Positions 8,531 to 17,989 are shown, counted from the stretch's first letter. The stretch: DNA of 64,000 nucleotides from JALZCH01 sp036387135 (GCA_036387135.1 DASVUH010000071.1:1-64000), one strand, 5' to 3'. Numbers and translations: made by a program. Notes: a model not told the origin generated them from the letters alone.

Positions 8531-8616
8531 TCAACTATGCACTATCAACTATCAACTGTTCTGCAAAGAAAAAGCTAATTCTGCAAAACAGTTGATAGTT
8601 GATAGTGCATAGTTGA
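8531..8616. repeat. Heptamer-periodic inverted repeat, TTGATAG type
   Basis: Arms 8531-8560 and 8587-8616 are perfect 30-bp reverse complements around a 26-nt loop. Each arm is a run of 7-mers (TTGATAG, TTGATAG, TGCATAG, TTGATA). It lies downstream of the TonB receptor gene and upstream of the SDR gene. The same heptamer recurs at 21972-22052 with a similar order, so this is a dispersed element; it could also fold as a terminator. Confidence 0.9.
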
Positions 8617-8721
8617 TAGTCATTTTTTTTAAACGCCTTGCAAGCAAAACAAGCCGGCATCAACTTGTTTGGAACGCGATTGATGCCGGCTTGAAATTCA
8701 ACTTGAAACTGTCGGATTCGA

Positions 8722-11700
8722 TTAGAAATTATACCGAATTCCGAATTGCAGTTGACGCGCCGGAGCCGCCGACGTAAAGCCGAGAGGCTCTGTTGGCGAA
8801 ATTCCTTTGATGCCTCTGGCATTAATCGGGATGACGTTGGTCGCGCCAGCGCAATTCGGATTAAGCGCGAAGCCTGCTACACAAGCCGTTCCGACGACGT
8901 TGTTGATGCCGTTGTAATTGACGTGGTTAAAAAGATTAAACGCCTCAAACGTCAGTTCGAGAAAACGCTCTTCCTGAGTAAAAAAGCGGCGCGCAAGGCG
9001 CATATCGAAACTGTAATAAGGCTCGCCTTTGCCCGTGTTTCTTGCCGCGCCAGCCGGACGGTCGTTGTATAAACGGCTGTCGTTGTTGGTATCCGTGCCG
9101 ATTAAAAGGTTGAACGGGCGACCGCTGCCCGCCGTGAAAATCGGCGAGAAGACGAAATCTCTTAGTACAACGTTTTCAAAAGGACTGATAATAACCGCGC
9201 TGAGAACGGCGCGATGACGCTGGTCAAAAGACGAAAGACCCCGGTCACTGCGGATATTCAACGGGTTTTGCGCTAAATAATCCGTGTTGAAATCGGTTGA
9301 TTCGTCAATTGATTTTGACAGGGTGTAATTGGCGTTCAAGCTGTAATTACGCGAAAACCGTTTGGTAACCTGCAAAGTTCCGGCATGATAAAACGTATTG
9401 GCGACCGATTGATATTCCGCATCGAGCGCGAAACGCGGCAAAAAGTTGCCGGTCAGCGCGCCGCCCGTCGCCGAACAGTTAAATCCGGCAGCCGGGACGC
9501 CCGGAATAGTGAAACAGCCCAGTTCCGTCGCGTTGACAATCGGCTGACCGGTAAACGGACTCGTGCCGGTTACCGAATACTTGCGAACGTCAACCGGTCG
9601 GACGAGATGAATTCCGCGAGTGAATAAATAACTGACTTCGGCGGCGAAACCTCGACCCAAATCCTGCTGAAGCGCAAGACTGGCTTGGTAAGTTTCGGGA
9701 TTCTGGAAATCCTGCCCGATGCGAATTCTGGCTTCGAGCGGTCTGCCGGGCGCGGTGTTCAAACCGAACTGCGCCAAATCGGAGGCGACAATCTGCCGGT
9801 TGCCTATCACGCCCTGCGCGAGCAGCGTTTGATAAATCGCCGCCGTGCTGTACGTTCCGGGAAGCTGAATAGTCGAAACGACGATATTAATGTTGTACGG
9901 GTTTGTCCCGGAAGCCAGAGTGTTGGTGACGTTCGTGATTTGGTTATCAATTTGCCCGGTAAAAATTCCCGCACCGCCGCGAATAACGGTTTTCGCATTA
10001 TTGAAAATGTCCCACGAAAAGCCGAGACGCGGCTGGAAGTTGTTTTTATCGAGCGGAATCGGGTCGGCTTCGTTTTGAATGAAATAACGCAAGCCGTAGC
10101 TGAATGTCACGTTCGGACGAACTTTCCACGTATCCTGTCCGAAAACCGAAAAACGCTGGCTGTTGCTGGCAAATTCCGGCAGACCGAAACCTTGCTGATA
10201 AACTTGCGGCAGATTGACGTTGTAAGCCTGTAAAGAATTAATCGTGCTCGAAGTCGTGTTGCTCAGAGTGCTTCCCAAAAGTCCCGCCTGCGCAGGAGTA
10301 ATCACACCGGCTTGCACGTCCGCGCCGATTTGCGTAGCGATTGCAGTTCGCTGCGCGGCTGAAAACAACGTCGCAAACGGCAGCGAGCCGAAGCGAAACG
10401 TTCCCGGCAGATAAGTTTCCGAATTAGTGGAAACGCGCTGAGTTTGAAACACCGCGCCGACTTTAAAGGTGTGCGAGCCGCGCACGAGCGAAAGCGTATC
10501 GGCTACGTCAAATTGTTTCGTGGTGCTGTTTGACGGCAGGAAAATATCGCGTCCGAAATTTCCGAAGCCGAGAATGTTGATTTCCGGTCCGTTCGGATCG
10601 TTCGGCGTGGCACGAAGATTATAATAATAAAATTGCGCGCGCAGCTCGTTAATCGTCGTGTCGTTGAAAGTGTGAGTTTCGGATAACAGAATTCCGGCGT
10701 TTTTAGAATCAACGCTGTTGCCGCGCGAGACGGCGTTTAACGCTCCGGTAGCCTGATTTTCATTAGTGGAGCGAGCATAATTTAAACGGACAAACCCGGT
10801 GTCGGATTCGCTGAAATTGTGATCAATTCGACCGGAAACGAGCGCATTGTTGTTGTTGGCTGGAAATTGTCCGTTCGTCGCGGCATAGAGACTTGCCGTC
10901 CGCGCGCTCGGTATCGTCAAAGCGCCGCGAATACCGGCAGCCAAAGGCGCGAAACCCGGGCGACCGGCTAAATAAGTCAAAAAGAAATCCTGGTTGCTGG
11001 CGGCATTGGGCGTCGCAATTCGCAAACCGTTGCTCAGCGAATTATTGAGCGTGACAAAAGACGTTTGGTTTTGCCGCAAGCCTTCAGCCGAGACGAAAAA
11101 GAATGTTTTGTTTTCGATGATTTTACCGCCGAGCGAGCCGCCGAATTGCTGGCGGTTGTAAGGCGATTTGCCGTTCGGATTAAAATCGAAAGCATTTCGC
11201 GCGTCAAAGCGTCTGTCGCGGAAATAACCGAAAATGCTGCCGTGAAAATCGTTGCCGCCGGTTTTGGAAACGATATTGATAACGCCGCCGCTCGCTCCGC
11301 CGAATTCTGCGGCGTAACTGTTGCGGTCAACCTGAAACTCGCGCACCGCTTCCTGGCTGACGACATCTCGCGCGCCGCCCGAAGGCGTGTCGGCGGTCGA
11401 ACCGTCAACGTTGATCGAATTGCCGCGACCGTTGTTGCCGCCGAACGACAAACCCGACTGCGGAGTTTGCACGACGCGGAAATCGGTCGAATCGTTAATG
11501 TTATCGGCATCTGTGACGCCCGGCGTGAGCAGAGCGAAATCGAGGAAATTACGACGATTAATCGGCAGATTATTTAGCTGGCGGGCGGAAATAACGGTTG
11601 ATTGCTGCGTTCGTTCGGTGTCAACCAGAATTTCCTCGTTTTGCAAAACGTCCACGACGACGCCGACATCGCCGACCGTCAATTTTACATCCAGAGCCAA

Positions 11701-12012
11701 TTGCTGCCCGACTTGCAGCTCGACGTTGTTCGACGTATTCGAGGCAAACCCGCTCGCGTCAACTTTAACGGTATAAACGCCGGGCAAAATCGATAAAAGA
11801 ACATAATTGCCGTCGGCGTCGCTTGTCGCCGTCCGCGTCGTGCCTTTGGCGTTATCGGTCGCCGTAATGGTCGCGCCGGCTACTGCCGCGCCGTTCGGGT
11901 CAGTTACTTGTCCTCTCAATTCGGAGGTTGCGGTCGCTTGCGCGAAAACGGCTGACGCGCCGACCAAAAATGTCAGCAGCAAAGTCCAAACTAAAAATCG
12001 AACTGTTTTCAT
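8722..12012 (-). CDS. TonB-dependent receptor, Oar-like, with carboxypeptidase-regulatory N-domain
   Basis: A 1096-residue outer-membrane protein. It has a signal peptide (1-25, ending VFAQA), a CarboxypepD_reg beta-sandwich (about 32-110, GQVTDPNGAAVAGATITATD), and a plug domain with RNFLDFALLTPGV and NNGRGNSINVDGS. A long beta-barrel follows and ends in the aromatic GIRYNF typical of BAM substrates. Such receptors import bulky oligosaccharides, peptides or siderophores at TonB cost. Its ribosome binding site is GAGGAAAA. The gene sits between the HMG-CoA reductase group and the amino-sugar locus, separated by a 520-bp gap on one side and a palindrome on the other, so it is probably its own transcript. 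Confidence 0.93.
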   Translation of the reverse strand: MKTVRFLVWTLLLTFLVGASAVFAQATATSELRGQVTDPNGAAVAGATITATDNAKGTTRTATSDADGNYVLLSILPGVYTVKVDASGFASNTSNNVELQVGQQLALDVKLTVGDVGVVVDVLQNEEILVDTERTQQSTVISARQLNNLPINRRNFLDFALLTPGVTDADNINDSTDFRVVQTPQSGLSFGGNNGRGNSINVDGSTADTPSGGARDVVSQEAVREFQVDRNSYAAEFGGASGGVINIVSKTGGNDFHGSIFGYFRDRRFDARNAFDFNPNGKSPYNRQQFGGSLGGKIIENKTFFFVSAEGLRQNQTSFVTLNNSLSNGLRIATPNAASNQDFFLTYLAGRPGFAPLAAGIRGALTIPSARTASLYAATNGQFPANNNNALVSGRIDHNFSESDTGFVRLNYARSTNENQATGALNAVSRGNSVDSKNAGILLSETHTFNDTTINELRAQFYYYNLRATPNDPNGPEINILGFGNFGRDIFLPSNSTTKQFDVADTLSLVRGSHTFKVGAVFQTQRVSTNSETYLPGTFRFGSLPFATLFSAAQRTAIATQIGADVQAGVITPAQAGLLGSTLSNTTSSTINSLQAYNVNLPQVYQQGFGLPEFASNSQRFSVFGQDTWKVRPNVTFSYGLRYFIQNEADPIPLDKNNFQPRLGFSWDIFNNAKTVIRGGAGIFTGQIDNQITNVTNTLASGTNPYNINIVVSTIQLPGTYSTAAIYQTLLAQGVIGNRQIVASDLAQFGLNTAPGRPLEARIRIGQDFQNPETYQASLALQQDLGRGFAAEVSYLFTRGIHLVRPVDVRKYSVTGTSPFTGQPIVNATELGCFTIPGVPAAGFNCSATGGALTGNFLPRFALDAEYQSVANTFYHAGTLQVTKRFSRNYSLNANYTLSKSIDESTDFNTDYLAQNPLNIRSDRGLSSFDQRHRAVLSAVIISPFENVVLRDFVFSPIFTAGSGRPFNLLIGTDTNNDSRLYNDRPAGAARNTGKGEPYYSFDMRLARRFFTQEERFLELTFEAFNLFNHVNYNGINNVVGTACVAGFALNPNCAGATNVIPINARGIKGISPTEPLGFTSAAPARQLQFGIRYNF

Positions 12013-12533
12013 TTTAATATTTTCCTCTTCAATAAATCAGAATTGCGGGCGGTCAAAGCTATAAAAAAAATCGCTTTGCCGTTTTCAGTTTCTTTAATTC
12101 GTTCTACCAGCAAAACTCAATCAGATTGCCGCTTTTGAATTTCGGCAGCTTGAGGCTTGAGAATTTTCTCTTAATCCGATTCGTAAACAATCTTAATAGC
12201 TGCTCGTATCTTATGCGAAATCCGGCGAAATTCTCAACCGAAATCGGAGTTTTATTTAATCTACGGGAACAAAATCATCCCGGTTTTAAGAGCCTTTGTT
12301 TATTTCAAAAATTACGGGCGATACGAGAGAATGGTTTCACTAAATTAATCACGCCTCCGGCGCTTGTCAAGTTTTAAAATTTATCGGGTCAAATCAGGAT
12401 TATATTCTTTAATCAACGCGCTTGCGAATAAATATGAAATAAGCTAAAAATGGCGATTTAATGTCGCTGTTTTAAAATTTCCGGTTAAAATTAAATATGC
12501 CGCCCGGCGTAGAATATTGACGCTCGCTTAAAT
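12013..12533. other. 521-bp divergent intergenic region
   Basis: It separates the TonB receptor gene (leftward) from the small SpoIIAA-like gene (rightward) and must hold their promoters. The sequence is AT-rich, with no RNA gene, no clear operator and no inverted repeat longer than about 8 bp that I could find by eye. I see no coding potential consistent with either neighbour. Confidence 0.5.
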
Positions 12534-12908
12534 ATGAATGTAGAAAAACCATATACCATCAAATTGGAAGATCGCGGAGAATATTTATACGCGCTGGTCG
12601 GCGGCAAAAAGCTGACGCCGGAAATCTCCGGCGCTTACTGGAGAGAAATTGCCGGGGCGTGTTTCGAGCAGGGAAAATCGAAAATAATGATTGAAAAAGA
12701 TTTTGCCGAAACCGTTTCTCCGGCGGAAATGCTCGAAATGGGAGCTTATCTGGGAACGCTTCTGGCAACGAAAAAAATAGCTTTTATTGACCGCTACGGA
12801 AACGACGACATCAACGAATTGGGGAAAAAAATAGCCAGAAACCGAAACGTCAAAATGCAAACCTTCCGCGGCGTCAAAGAAGCCGAGAGCTGGCTGCTGG
12901 CAAGCTAA
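12534..12908 (+). CDS. Small SpoIIAA/STAS-like protein
   Basis: A 124-residue soluble protein. The pattern of alternating beta-strands and helices (ALVGGKKLTPE, KIMIEKDFAETVSPAEMLEMG, KKIAFIDRYG, NVKMQTFRGVKEAESWLLAS) and the typical C-terminal 'f..ve.A..WL' ending resemble the SpoIIAA-like/STAS-like families of Acidobacteria and Bacteroidetes. No catalytic residues are evident. It converges on the epimerase gene at the end of the amino-sugar locus, with only 9 bp between the stops. Assigning it a role in signalling would be speculation. Confidence 0.7.
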   Translation: MNVEKPYTIKLEDRGEYLYALVGGKKLTPEISGAYWREIAGACFEQGKSKIMIEKDFAETVSPAEMLEMGAYLGTLLATKKIAFIDRYGNDDINELGKKIARNRNVKMQTFRGVKEAESWLLAS

Positions 12909-12917
12909 TTCAATTTA

Positions 12918-13616
12918 TCAAACAACCGCTACTCCGGCTGGCGCGGCTTCGACAAACTGCTGCACGAGCTGATCAATTCCGGTAATTGCGCCGCCGACGA
13001 CAACGGCAAACGCTCCGCAATCAAAAGCTCTGCGAACATCTTCGGGTGTACGAAGACGACCTTCGCAAACGATGGGAATTGTCAATCTTTTAGCGAGATT
13101 TTCGACCAGCTCAAAATCCGGTTTTAAAAGATGCCGGGTTTCCTTCGTATAACCGGAAAGCGTTGTCGAGACGACATCGAATCCGAGCGATTCGGCGGCG
13201 CGTAAACCTTCTTCAAATCGGGCGACATCAGCCATCAAAGGCTGTTTTAACTGCGAACGAATCCGGCAAACGACCTGTTCGAGCGTTTCGTCGTTCGGAC
13301 GCTCGCGCGCGGTTGCGTCAAGCGCAATCACATCCGCTCCGGCTCGATCAACTGCGGCGGCGGCGGCAAAATCCGGTGTGATATAAACTTCCGACGAATC
13401 GAAAACCATTTTGTAAATTCCCAGCACCGGAATTTTCACCCGCCCTTTGACCGCGCAGATGTTCGGCGGCGAATCAATCCGCACTCCGGCAGCGCCGTTT
13501 TGCTCGGCGGTTTCAGCCAGAGCCGCAATGATTTCCGGTTTGGCAAGCGGTGAGTTGTCGGGCGCCTGGCAGGAGACAATCAATCCGCCGCGCCAATTTT
13601 CGATTATCTTGTTCAT
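12918..13616 (-). CDS. nanE: Putative N-acetylmannosamine-6-phosphate 2-epimerase
   Basis: A 232-residue TIM-barrel protein with the NanE hallmarks: N-terminal GLIVSCQAPDNSPLAKPE, GAAGVRID, PVLGIYK, IALDATARERPND (catalytic Asp/Arg region), DVVSTTLSGYT and VCEGRLRTPEDV. NanE converts ManNAc-6-P to GlcNAc-6-P, feeding sialic acid or ManNAc carbon into the GlcNAc pathway. The ATG overlaps the stop of the BadF kinase gene by four bases (ATGA), so kinase and epimerase are made together. It is the last gene of the 23-kb minus-strand locus. No NagA or NagB is in the window, so GlcNAc-6-P must be processed by genes elsewhere. Confidence 0.88.
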   Translation of the reverse strand: MNKIIENWRGGLIVSCQAPDNSPLAKPEIIAALAETAEQNGAAGVRIDSPPNICAVKGRVKIPVLGIYKMVFDSSEVYITPDFAAAAAVDRAGADVIALDATARERPNDETLEQVVCRIRSQLKQPLMADVARFEEGLRAAESLGFDVVSTTLSGYTKETRHLLKPDFELVENLAKRLTIPIVCEGRLRTPEDVRRAFDCGAFAVVVGGAITGIDQLVQQFVEAAPAGVAVV

Positions 13617-14671
13617 TCCGATTTTGAGTCCGATTTTGAGTTTTTCGCTAAATTAGTCAACAAATCTTCGTTAATCTCGATTCCCGTTTTCCGAAAGGCG
13701 AGCAGCAAAGCGCCGATTGCCGGATTAAAATGGGGTTTGGTAAAAACCGCCGCCGGAATTTTTTCCCGTAAAACTTCGGCAAAATATTGTTTCATCAATT
13801 CCGCGCGAAACATCCCGCCGACTCCGGCAACCGGAAAATCGTTTCCAAATCCAAGACGCTGCGCGACGCTCCCGACGCTTTCGACCAAAACCGCAGCGCC
13901 GAATCTGATTTGATTTTGAATCACAGAATTTCCGGCAGCGGCGGCTTCGTGCGCCGCCCGCGATAAACGCGCCAAACGGTCGCGCGAGAGCTTCCCGAAA
14001 TAAAAATCATTCGTCACCTCGCGGATTTGCTCGCGGTTAAAAAAATCCAACACTAACCGCTCCAATCCAACGTTCGGAATCAATCCGTCCTGTTCTTTAA
14101 TGGCGAGCCGGATTGTTTGCGCCGCTAGCCAAAAACCGCTGCCTTCATCAGAAAACAAATACCCCAAACCGCCGATTTTCGCCGTTCCTCCCTGCTCATT
14201 TTCGCCGTAAACAACCGAGCCTGTTCCCGCAATCACGACAATTCCCGGTTTTCCCGCCGTCGCGCCGTACAGCGCCGTCGGCGCGTCGTGCGTCACCTGC
14301 AAATGTTCGGCTTGAACAGTTTCGCGGATAATTCCCTCTTTAAAATCCGCGCCACCGGTCATTCCAAAATGCGCCGATGCAAAAACAATTTCTTCCAGCG
14401 CAGGTAAATCAGCGCTTTGCAGCGCTTCGCCGACGCTTTGCCGAACGGCGTTTCGCAAACGCTCGCGTCCGCCCGGCTGCTCGGCGTGATTCGACGCGCC
14501 GCCCACGCCGCGCCCTAAAATACAGCCGTTTTCGTCCGCCAAGACTGCTTCGGTGTGGCTTTGCCCGCCGTCAACGCCCAGGAAGATTTTGGATTTTGGA
14601 TTTTGGATTTTGGATTCGTTCACTGCTTCAACTTTTGGCTTTCCTTTGCGTCTTTGCGTGAAATTATTCAC
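13613..14671 (-). CDS. BadF/BadG-type N-acetyl-amino-sugar kinase
   Basis: A 352-residue ASKHA-fold kinase: phosphate 1 motif FLGVDGGQSHTE (30-41), SADLPALEEIVFASAHFG, phosphate 2 motif VVIAGTGSVVYGE, DEGSGFW and VAGVGGMF. Characterised relatives phosphorylate GlcNAc or MurNAc (COG2971, MurK type). The upstream start GTG 14671 has a nearby AAAGAAAGG and overlaps the stop of the ImmA-like gene. It adds about 28 residues before the conserved domain, and part of this leader (SKIQNPKSKI) is translated heptamer repeat. An internal GTG about 16 codons later is an alternative start. The C-terminus is also repetitive (SKSDSKSE). With NanE it suggests the final cytoplasmic steps of amino-sugar uptake. 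Confidence 0.87.
   Translation of the reverse strand: MNNFTQRRKGKPKVEAVNESKIQNPKSKIFLGVDGGQSHTEAVLADENGCILGRGVGGASNHAEQPGGRERLRNAVRQSVGEALQSADLPALEEIVFASAHFGMTGGADFKEGIIRETVQAEHLQVTHDAPTALYGATAGKPGIVVIAGTGSVVYGENEQGGTAKIGGLGYLFSDEGSGFWLAAQTIRLAIKEQDGLIPNVGLERLVLDFFNREQIREVTNDFYFGKLSRDRLARLSRAAHEAAAAGNSVIQNQIRFGAAVLVESVGSVAQRLGFGNDFPVAGVGGMFRAELMKQYFAEVLREKIPAAVFTKPHFNPAIGALLLAFRKTGIEINEDLLTNLAKNSKSDSKSE
14585..14616. repeat. GGATTTT heptamer run inside the kinase gene
   Basis: About four tandem copies of the 7-mer GGATTTT on the plus strand. The 7-nt period is not a multiple of three, so the coding strand reads it as a 7-residue period in which lysine, serine, asparagine and proline alternate at the N-terminus of the BadF-type kinase. 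A second short run (CTTTGCGT twice, 14643-14659) lies just upstream. These match the class of heptamer repeats found between other genes of this window. Confidence 0.85.
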
Positions 14672-14984
14672 CTTTCTTTAACAACTCTGCGGCAAAATCG
14701 CGCGCAAAAACTTCTTCTTCCTTTCTATCCAAGTTCAAATCGAGCGCAAAATAATGTCCGAGTTCGTGCGCAACGATTATTCGTTCCAAATCTGCGGCGT
14801 TTTTGTTGTTTTCGAGCGCGCGCCGGTTTACGCGAATCGTATTCCCTTCTCTTTCAAACTCGCCAATCGTCGTCGGATACCAGCTTTCATAAACGACGCG
14901 GACGCCCGCTTTTTCGGCGATGATAAACGGATCGTTCGTGCCGTATTTTTCCCGCGCTTTTTGCGCCGCCTGTTTTCCGTTCAT
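14664..14984 (-). CDS. ImmA/IrrE-type metallopeptidase, short form
   Basis: A 106-residue protein with a zinc-binding HELGH motif (73-77) in IIVAHELGHYFA and a downstream Glu-rich segment EEEVFARDFAAELL that can supply the third ligand, as in peptidase family M78. Members typically cleave repressors or process phage- or stress-related regulators. Here it lacks the usual fused DNA-binding domain. It is co-directional between the FAD oxidoreductase (16 bp upstream) and the sugar kinase, whose start overlaps its stop. A proteolytic switch inside a sugar catabolic operon is unusual. Its target is unknown; the locus regulator is one candidate by position only. Confidence 0.82.
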   Translation of the reverse strand: MNGKQAAQKAREKYGTNDPFIIAEKAGVRVVYESWYPTTIGEFEREGNTIRVNRRALENNKNAADLERIIVAHELGHYFALDLNLDRKEEEVFARDFAAELLKKGE

Positions 14985-14999
14985 CTGAAATTTGAAATC

Positions 15000-16604
15000 T
15001 CACATCGCATGACGATGCGGATCGCCATCGGCTAAATTTAAATCTTCGCGCCAATCAAGCTCAAAGCCTTGTTTTGTCAGCAAATTTTGAAACTCGCCCA
15101 AAAGTTTTTCGTCGTTTCTAACCTGTCGCGGTTTAAGTTTTTTTTCCAAACAAAACGCCGCCAGCGCGCCCGCGGCTTCGCCGATGTTCCATTCAATCGG
15201 ATGCAGCCGAAAGCAGCCGTTTGTAATGTGCGTCGTCCCGATATTCTTGCACGCCGCGAGCAGGTTTTCCGTACTCTGTGGAAGAAGAGCGCCGAGCGGA
15301 ATTTGAAACGGCAGAGCCTCTACATCCACATAATTATCGCCGCCCACCGACGGGTGCAAATCAATCCGGTAAAAACCGATTCCGACTGAATCGGCAAATT
15401 TTTCGGCGAAAATTTGATTTGGTCGCGCGGCAGCCGAAACGTGCTGCTCGCAAACGGTAAATTCGGCTTTGATTCGCCGCGATTCTCGAATGTAAGGCAT
15501 TTTCGCCAAACCATCTGCGGTTGCGGTCACGTCCGGGCGCAATTTTAAACCCGGAAAACCGGCTTCGGTTTGCAGCCGGTACAAAAACGAGAGACTGAGC
15601 TGTTTCGCTTCCGCAATCAATCTTTGCTTTTCTTCGTAATCAGCGGCGTTTGATAAATCAGCTAGAAAATAATCAATTTGCGGGTAATTGACGATTGTCA
15701 CGTCGCTTTCATAAGCGCCTTTAATAAAATTATCACGATGCAAAATCCGGCGATAAGTCCACAAACCGGCAAACGCTTTGTTTTCCTCTTTGTGCGGCGC
15801 GAAATTGTAACGAATCGGCTGCATTGTTCGTGGGCTGACGCCATTGAGACTCAACAGTTTCCCGCTCCAAGCCGGTTTTAATTCCGGTACAAACTCGCGC
15901 CAAAAATCATATTTCGCTGGCTTTTCAATCGTGTTGTCCGCGTTTTCGTCGGAGCTTATCGCAAAACAAACCGAAAACGCCTGCGAATTGTGCGGCTCCT
16001 GTTCGTCTTTCGCGTTCGGCTCGCCGGTTTCGGCTTTCGATTCCGCGCCGGTGACAAATTCGGTTTTCGTCAAAGGCAACAGCTCGCCAAGCTCGGTCGC
16101 GTCAATGAAATATTTCGCTGAAATCGCTACGTTTTCGCCCGTTTGCAAATTTTTAAGCGTCACGGCGCGCACTTCATCTCCTTCGGTGTCCGCCGCAATC
16201 GGAAAATGTTCGATTAAAATCTGCAAATTTCCCTTTTGAATCCATTCTGCCAAAAAATTTTCGAGAACTGTGAGAAAAACTTTCGGCTCGGCGCAAAGCG
16301 GCGAAACCCAGCCGTTGCCGGGATTCAAAAACGGAATTGCTTGGGCTTTTTCGTTCAGCGGATAATTTGTTTTGTAATAATTTCTAACCGCATTTCGCAT
16401 TCGGCGATAACTGCGCGTGCAGCCGAACGATTCGATCCAGCCGTGTTCATCGGGCGGCGTCGCCTGCGATGTTAATTGACCGCCGATCCAATCCGATTCT
16501 TCGGTCAAAACAACGTGCAAATCGCTCGCTGCCGCAGCCAGAGCCGCTGCGCACCCGCCGACTCCGCCGCCGACAATCAAGATGTCCGCTTTTAGCTCCT
16601 TCAT
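15000..16604 (-). CDS. FAD-dependent oxidoreductase (PF12831-like)
   Basis: About 534 residues starting with a dinucleotide-binding motif ADILIVGGGVGGCAAALAAA, then the family-typical VLTEESDWIGGQLTSQATPPDEHGWIE and YFIDATELGELLPL. The C-terminal region has GALLPQSTENLLAACKNIGTTHITNG, which closes the FAD site. This PF12831 group occurs in polysaccharide-utilisation loci and near xanthan or rhamnogalacturonan enzymes, but the reactions are mostly unknown. No signal peptide is seen, so it is cytoplasmic. The ATG at 16604 lies within 10 bp of the stop of the ATP-grasp gene; a TTG at 16607 is an alternative start. Confidence 0.88.
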   Translation of the reverse strand: MKELKADILIVGGGVGGCAAALAAAASDLHVVLTEESDWIGGQLTSQATPPDEHGWIESFGCTRSYRRMRNAVRNYYKTNYPLNEKAQAIPFLNPGNGWVSPLCAEPKVFLTVLENFLAEWIQKGNLQILIEHFPIAADTEGDEVRAVTLKNLQTGENVAISAKYFIDATELGELLPLTKTEFVTGAESKAETGEPNAKDEQEPHNSQAFSVCFAISSDENADNTIEKPAKYDFWREFVPELKPAWSGKLLSLNGVSPRTMQPIRYNFAPHKEENKAFAGLWTYRRILHRDNFIKGAYESDVTIVNYPQIDYFLADLSNAADYEEKQRLIAEAKQLSLSFLYRLQTEAGFPGLKLRPDVTATADGLAKMPYIRESRRIKAEFTVCEQHVSAAARPNQIFAEKFADSVGIGFYRIDLHPSVGGDNYVDVEALPFQIPLGALLPQSTENLLAACKNIGTTHITNGCFRLHPIEWNIGEAAGALAAFCLEKKLKPRQVRNDEKLLGEFQNLLTKQGFELDWREDLNLADGDPHRHAM

Positions 16605-16607
16605 CAA

Positions 16608-17957
16608 CTAAAAATCTTCGAGAACCACAAGCGGAGTTTCGCCGCCGCCCTGCGTAACATTGACGATTGATTGCGCGGACAAACGCACCAGTCCGCCTTC
16701 GACTTTTCCGTTGAACAGAAACGGGTCAAAATCAATTAGTAATTCCTGCATCTCGATACGATTCGACAAAACCGGAATCGAGATTTTTCCGCCCGACGCG
16801 CGTTCCTGAGCGATGAAAGAATCCTGCAAAGCATTTTCGAGCGCGATTTCCCATTCGGTTTCCGTCGCTTCCCAGCCGAGCGTGATGCCTTTGCCGCCGT
16901 AATCGTCGTTGGGTTTGAGCAAAAATCTTTCGCGCTCGCGCCGCAGAAATTCAAGCAAATCAATTTCCCTTCCGGCAAAAGTCGTTTTTGCCTCGCGCAA
17001 ATGCCGCGTCCAGGGAATGTGGCGATTGATCGCTTCAAGCTGCTCGCTCGTAAAAAGCGACTGCCAGCGCTCATCGGTTAAAACGGCGAAACCGGCTTTT
17101 TTGTGGGCGATTTTGGTGCGGAAAGAATTTGCCATACAAACGTTTCCGTCCGCGTAAGCGCGCGACAACGGGTGCGTTTCGTCAAAATTTTCCAGAAATT
17201 CGTGGATGATGATTCGTTTGTAAAAAACGTCAATCTCAAATTCGCCGACTCGCAAAATCTCGCCGTCATATTCAAGCTCGCGCGGATCGGCGATAATCGT
17301 CTGATGACCTTGCGATTCAAAATATTCCTGCAAAACGAGAAATTCGGAAAAGGTGGAAACATCGCGCCAATCAACAATGGCGATTCCGGGTTTTTCCTTT
17401 TTCCCGCCGAAATCGCGGTAAGCCTCAACGAGCGCTTCGAGCAATCGAACGTGCGGCTGCGGTTTCCAATGGCGGTTTTCCGCCAAAAATCGGTTGACTT
17501 GAGGAACCATCTCAACCGATTTTTCCATTTGCATCTGGTCGGCAATTCCGGCGGGAGTTTCAGCGTTGTACTCAAGAAACTTAAAATCCTCGCCGTCCCA
17601 GAAAGCGTCGAGGCGACTCGACACGCAAAGCCGCCGATATTTCGGCTCAATCCGCGCCATCCGCTCTTCTTTTGCGGTTAAATCAAGCTCCGCCATAATC
17701 TCATCGTTCTGCAAAGCGGCTTCTGTCAGCCGCTCAAAAGCCACGCTCAATGTTTCGGCGGCGCGAACAATCTTTTGATAATGCGAGCGAGCGTGAAAAT
17801 GCGGGCGCAAAAAAGAGCAAATCGGGCGGTCGCCCTGCAAAATTCCCGCTTTTTGCTCGGCTTCAAGGCGTTTTAAAAACGATTCGGAATTGACGAAGAC
17901 ATCACGGCATATTTCTTCGTCGAGTTTGTTGACAATCATTTCGAGTTTTTCGCTCAT
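16608..17957 (-). CDS. ATP-grasp family ligase-like protein
   Basis: About 449 residues. The C-terminal half has an ATP-grasp core: FLLKPNDDYGGKGITLGWEAT (Lys plus Gly-rich loop), SFIAQERASGG and EMQELLIDFDPFLF, with a closing GGLVRLS. The N-terminal part (HFHARSHYQKIVRAAETLSVAFERL; FLEYNAETPAGIADQM) resembles circularly permuted ATP-grasp and glutathionylspermidine-synthase-like proteins, which join an amine to a carboxylate. ATG 17957 follows an excellent GGAGG ribosome binding site. A TTG at 17993 overlapping the upstream stop would add 12 residues. Its place between the hydantoinase-A-like gene and the oxidoreductase suggests the three act on one amide-containing substrate. The substrate is unknown. 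Confidence 0.78.
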   Translation of the reverse strand: MSEKLEMIVNKLDEEICRDVFVNSESFLKRLEAEQKAGILQGDRPICSFLRPHFHARSHYQKIVRAAETLSVAFERLTEAALQNDEIMAELDLTAKEERMARIEPKYRRLCVSSRLDAFWDGEDFKFLEYNAETPAGIADQMQMEKSVEMVPQVNRFLAENRHWKPQPHVRLLEALVEAYRDFGGKKEKPGIAIVDWRDVSTFSEFLVLQEYFESQGHQTIIADPRELEYDGEILRVGEFEIDVFYKRIIIHEFLENFDETHPLSRAYADGNVCMANSFRTKIAHKKAGFAVLTDERWQSLFTSEQLEAINRHIPWTRHLREAKTTFAGREIDLLEFLRRERERFLLKPNDDYGGKGITLGWEATETEWEIALENALQDSFIAQERASGGKISIPVLSNRIEMQELLIDFDPFLFNGKVEGGLVRLSAQSIVNVTQGGGETPLVVLEDF

Positions 17958-17989
17958 ATTTGCCTCCAATTCGCTTTCTAATTGCGCAT

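Noticed and set aside
13616..13640. Tandem TCCGATTTTGAG repeat as a possible regulatory site
   Set aside because: It lies within the last codons of the BadF kinase and is simply its repetitive C-terminus (SKSDSKSE); no symmetry suggests protein binding.
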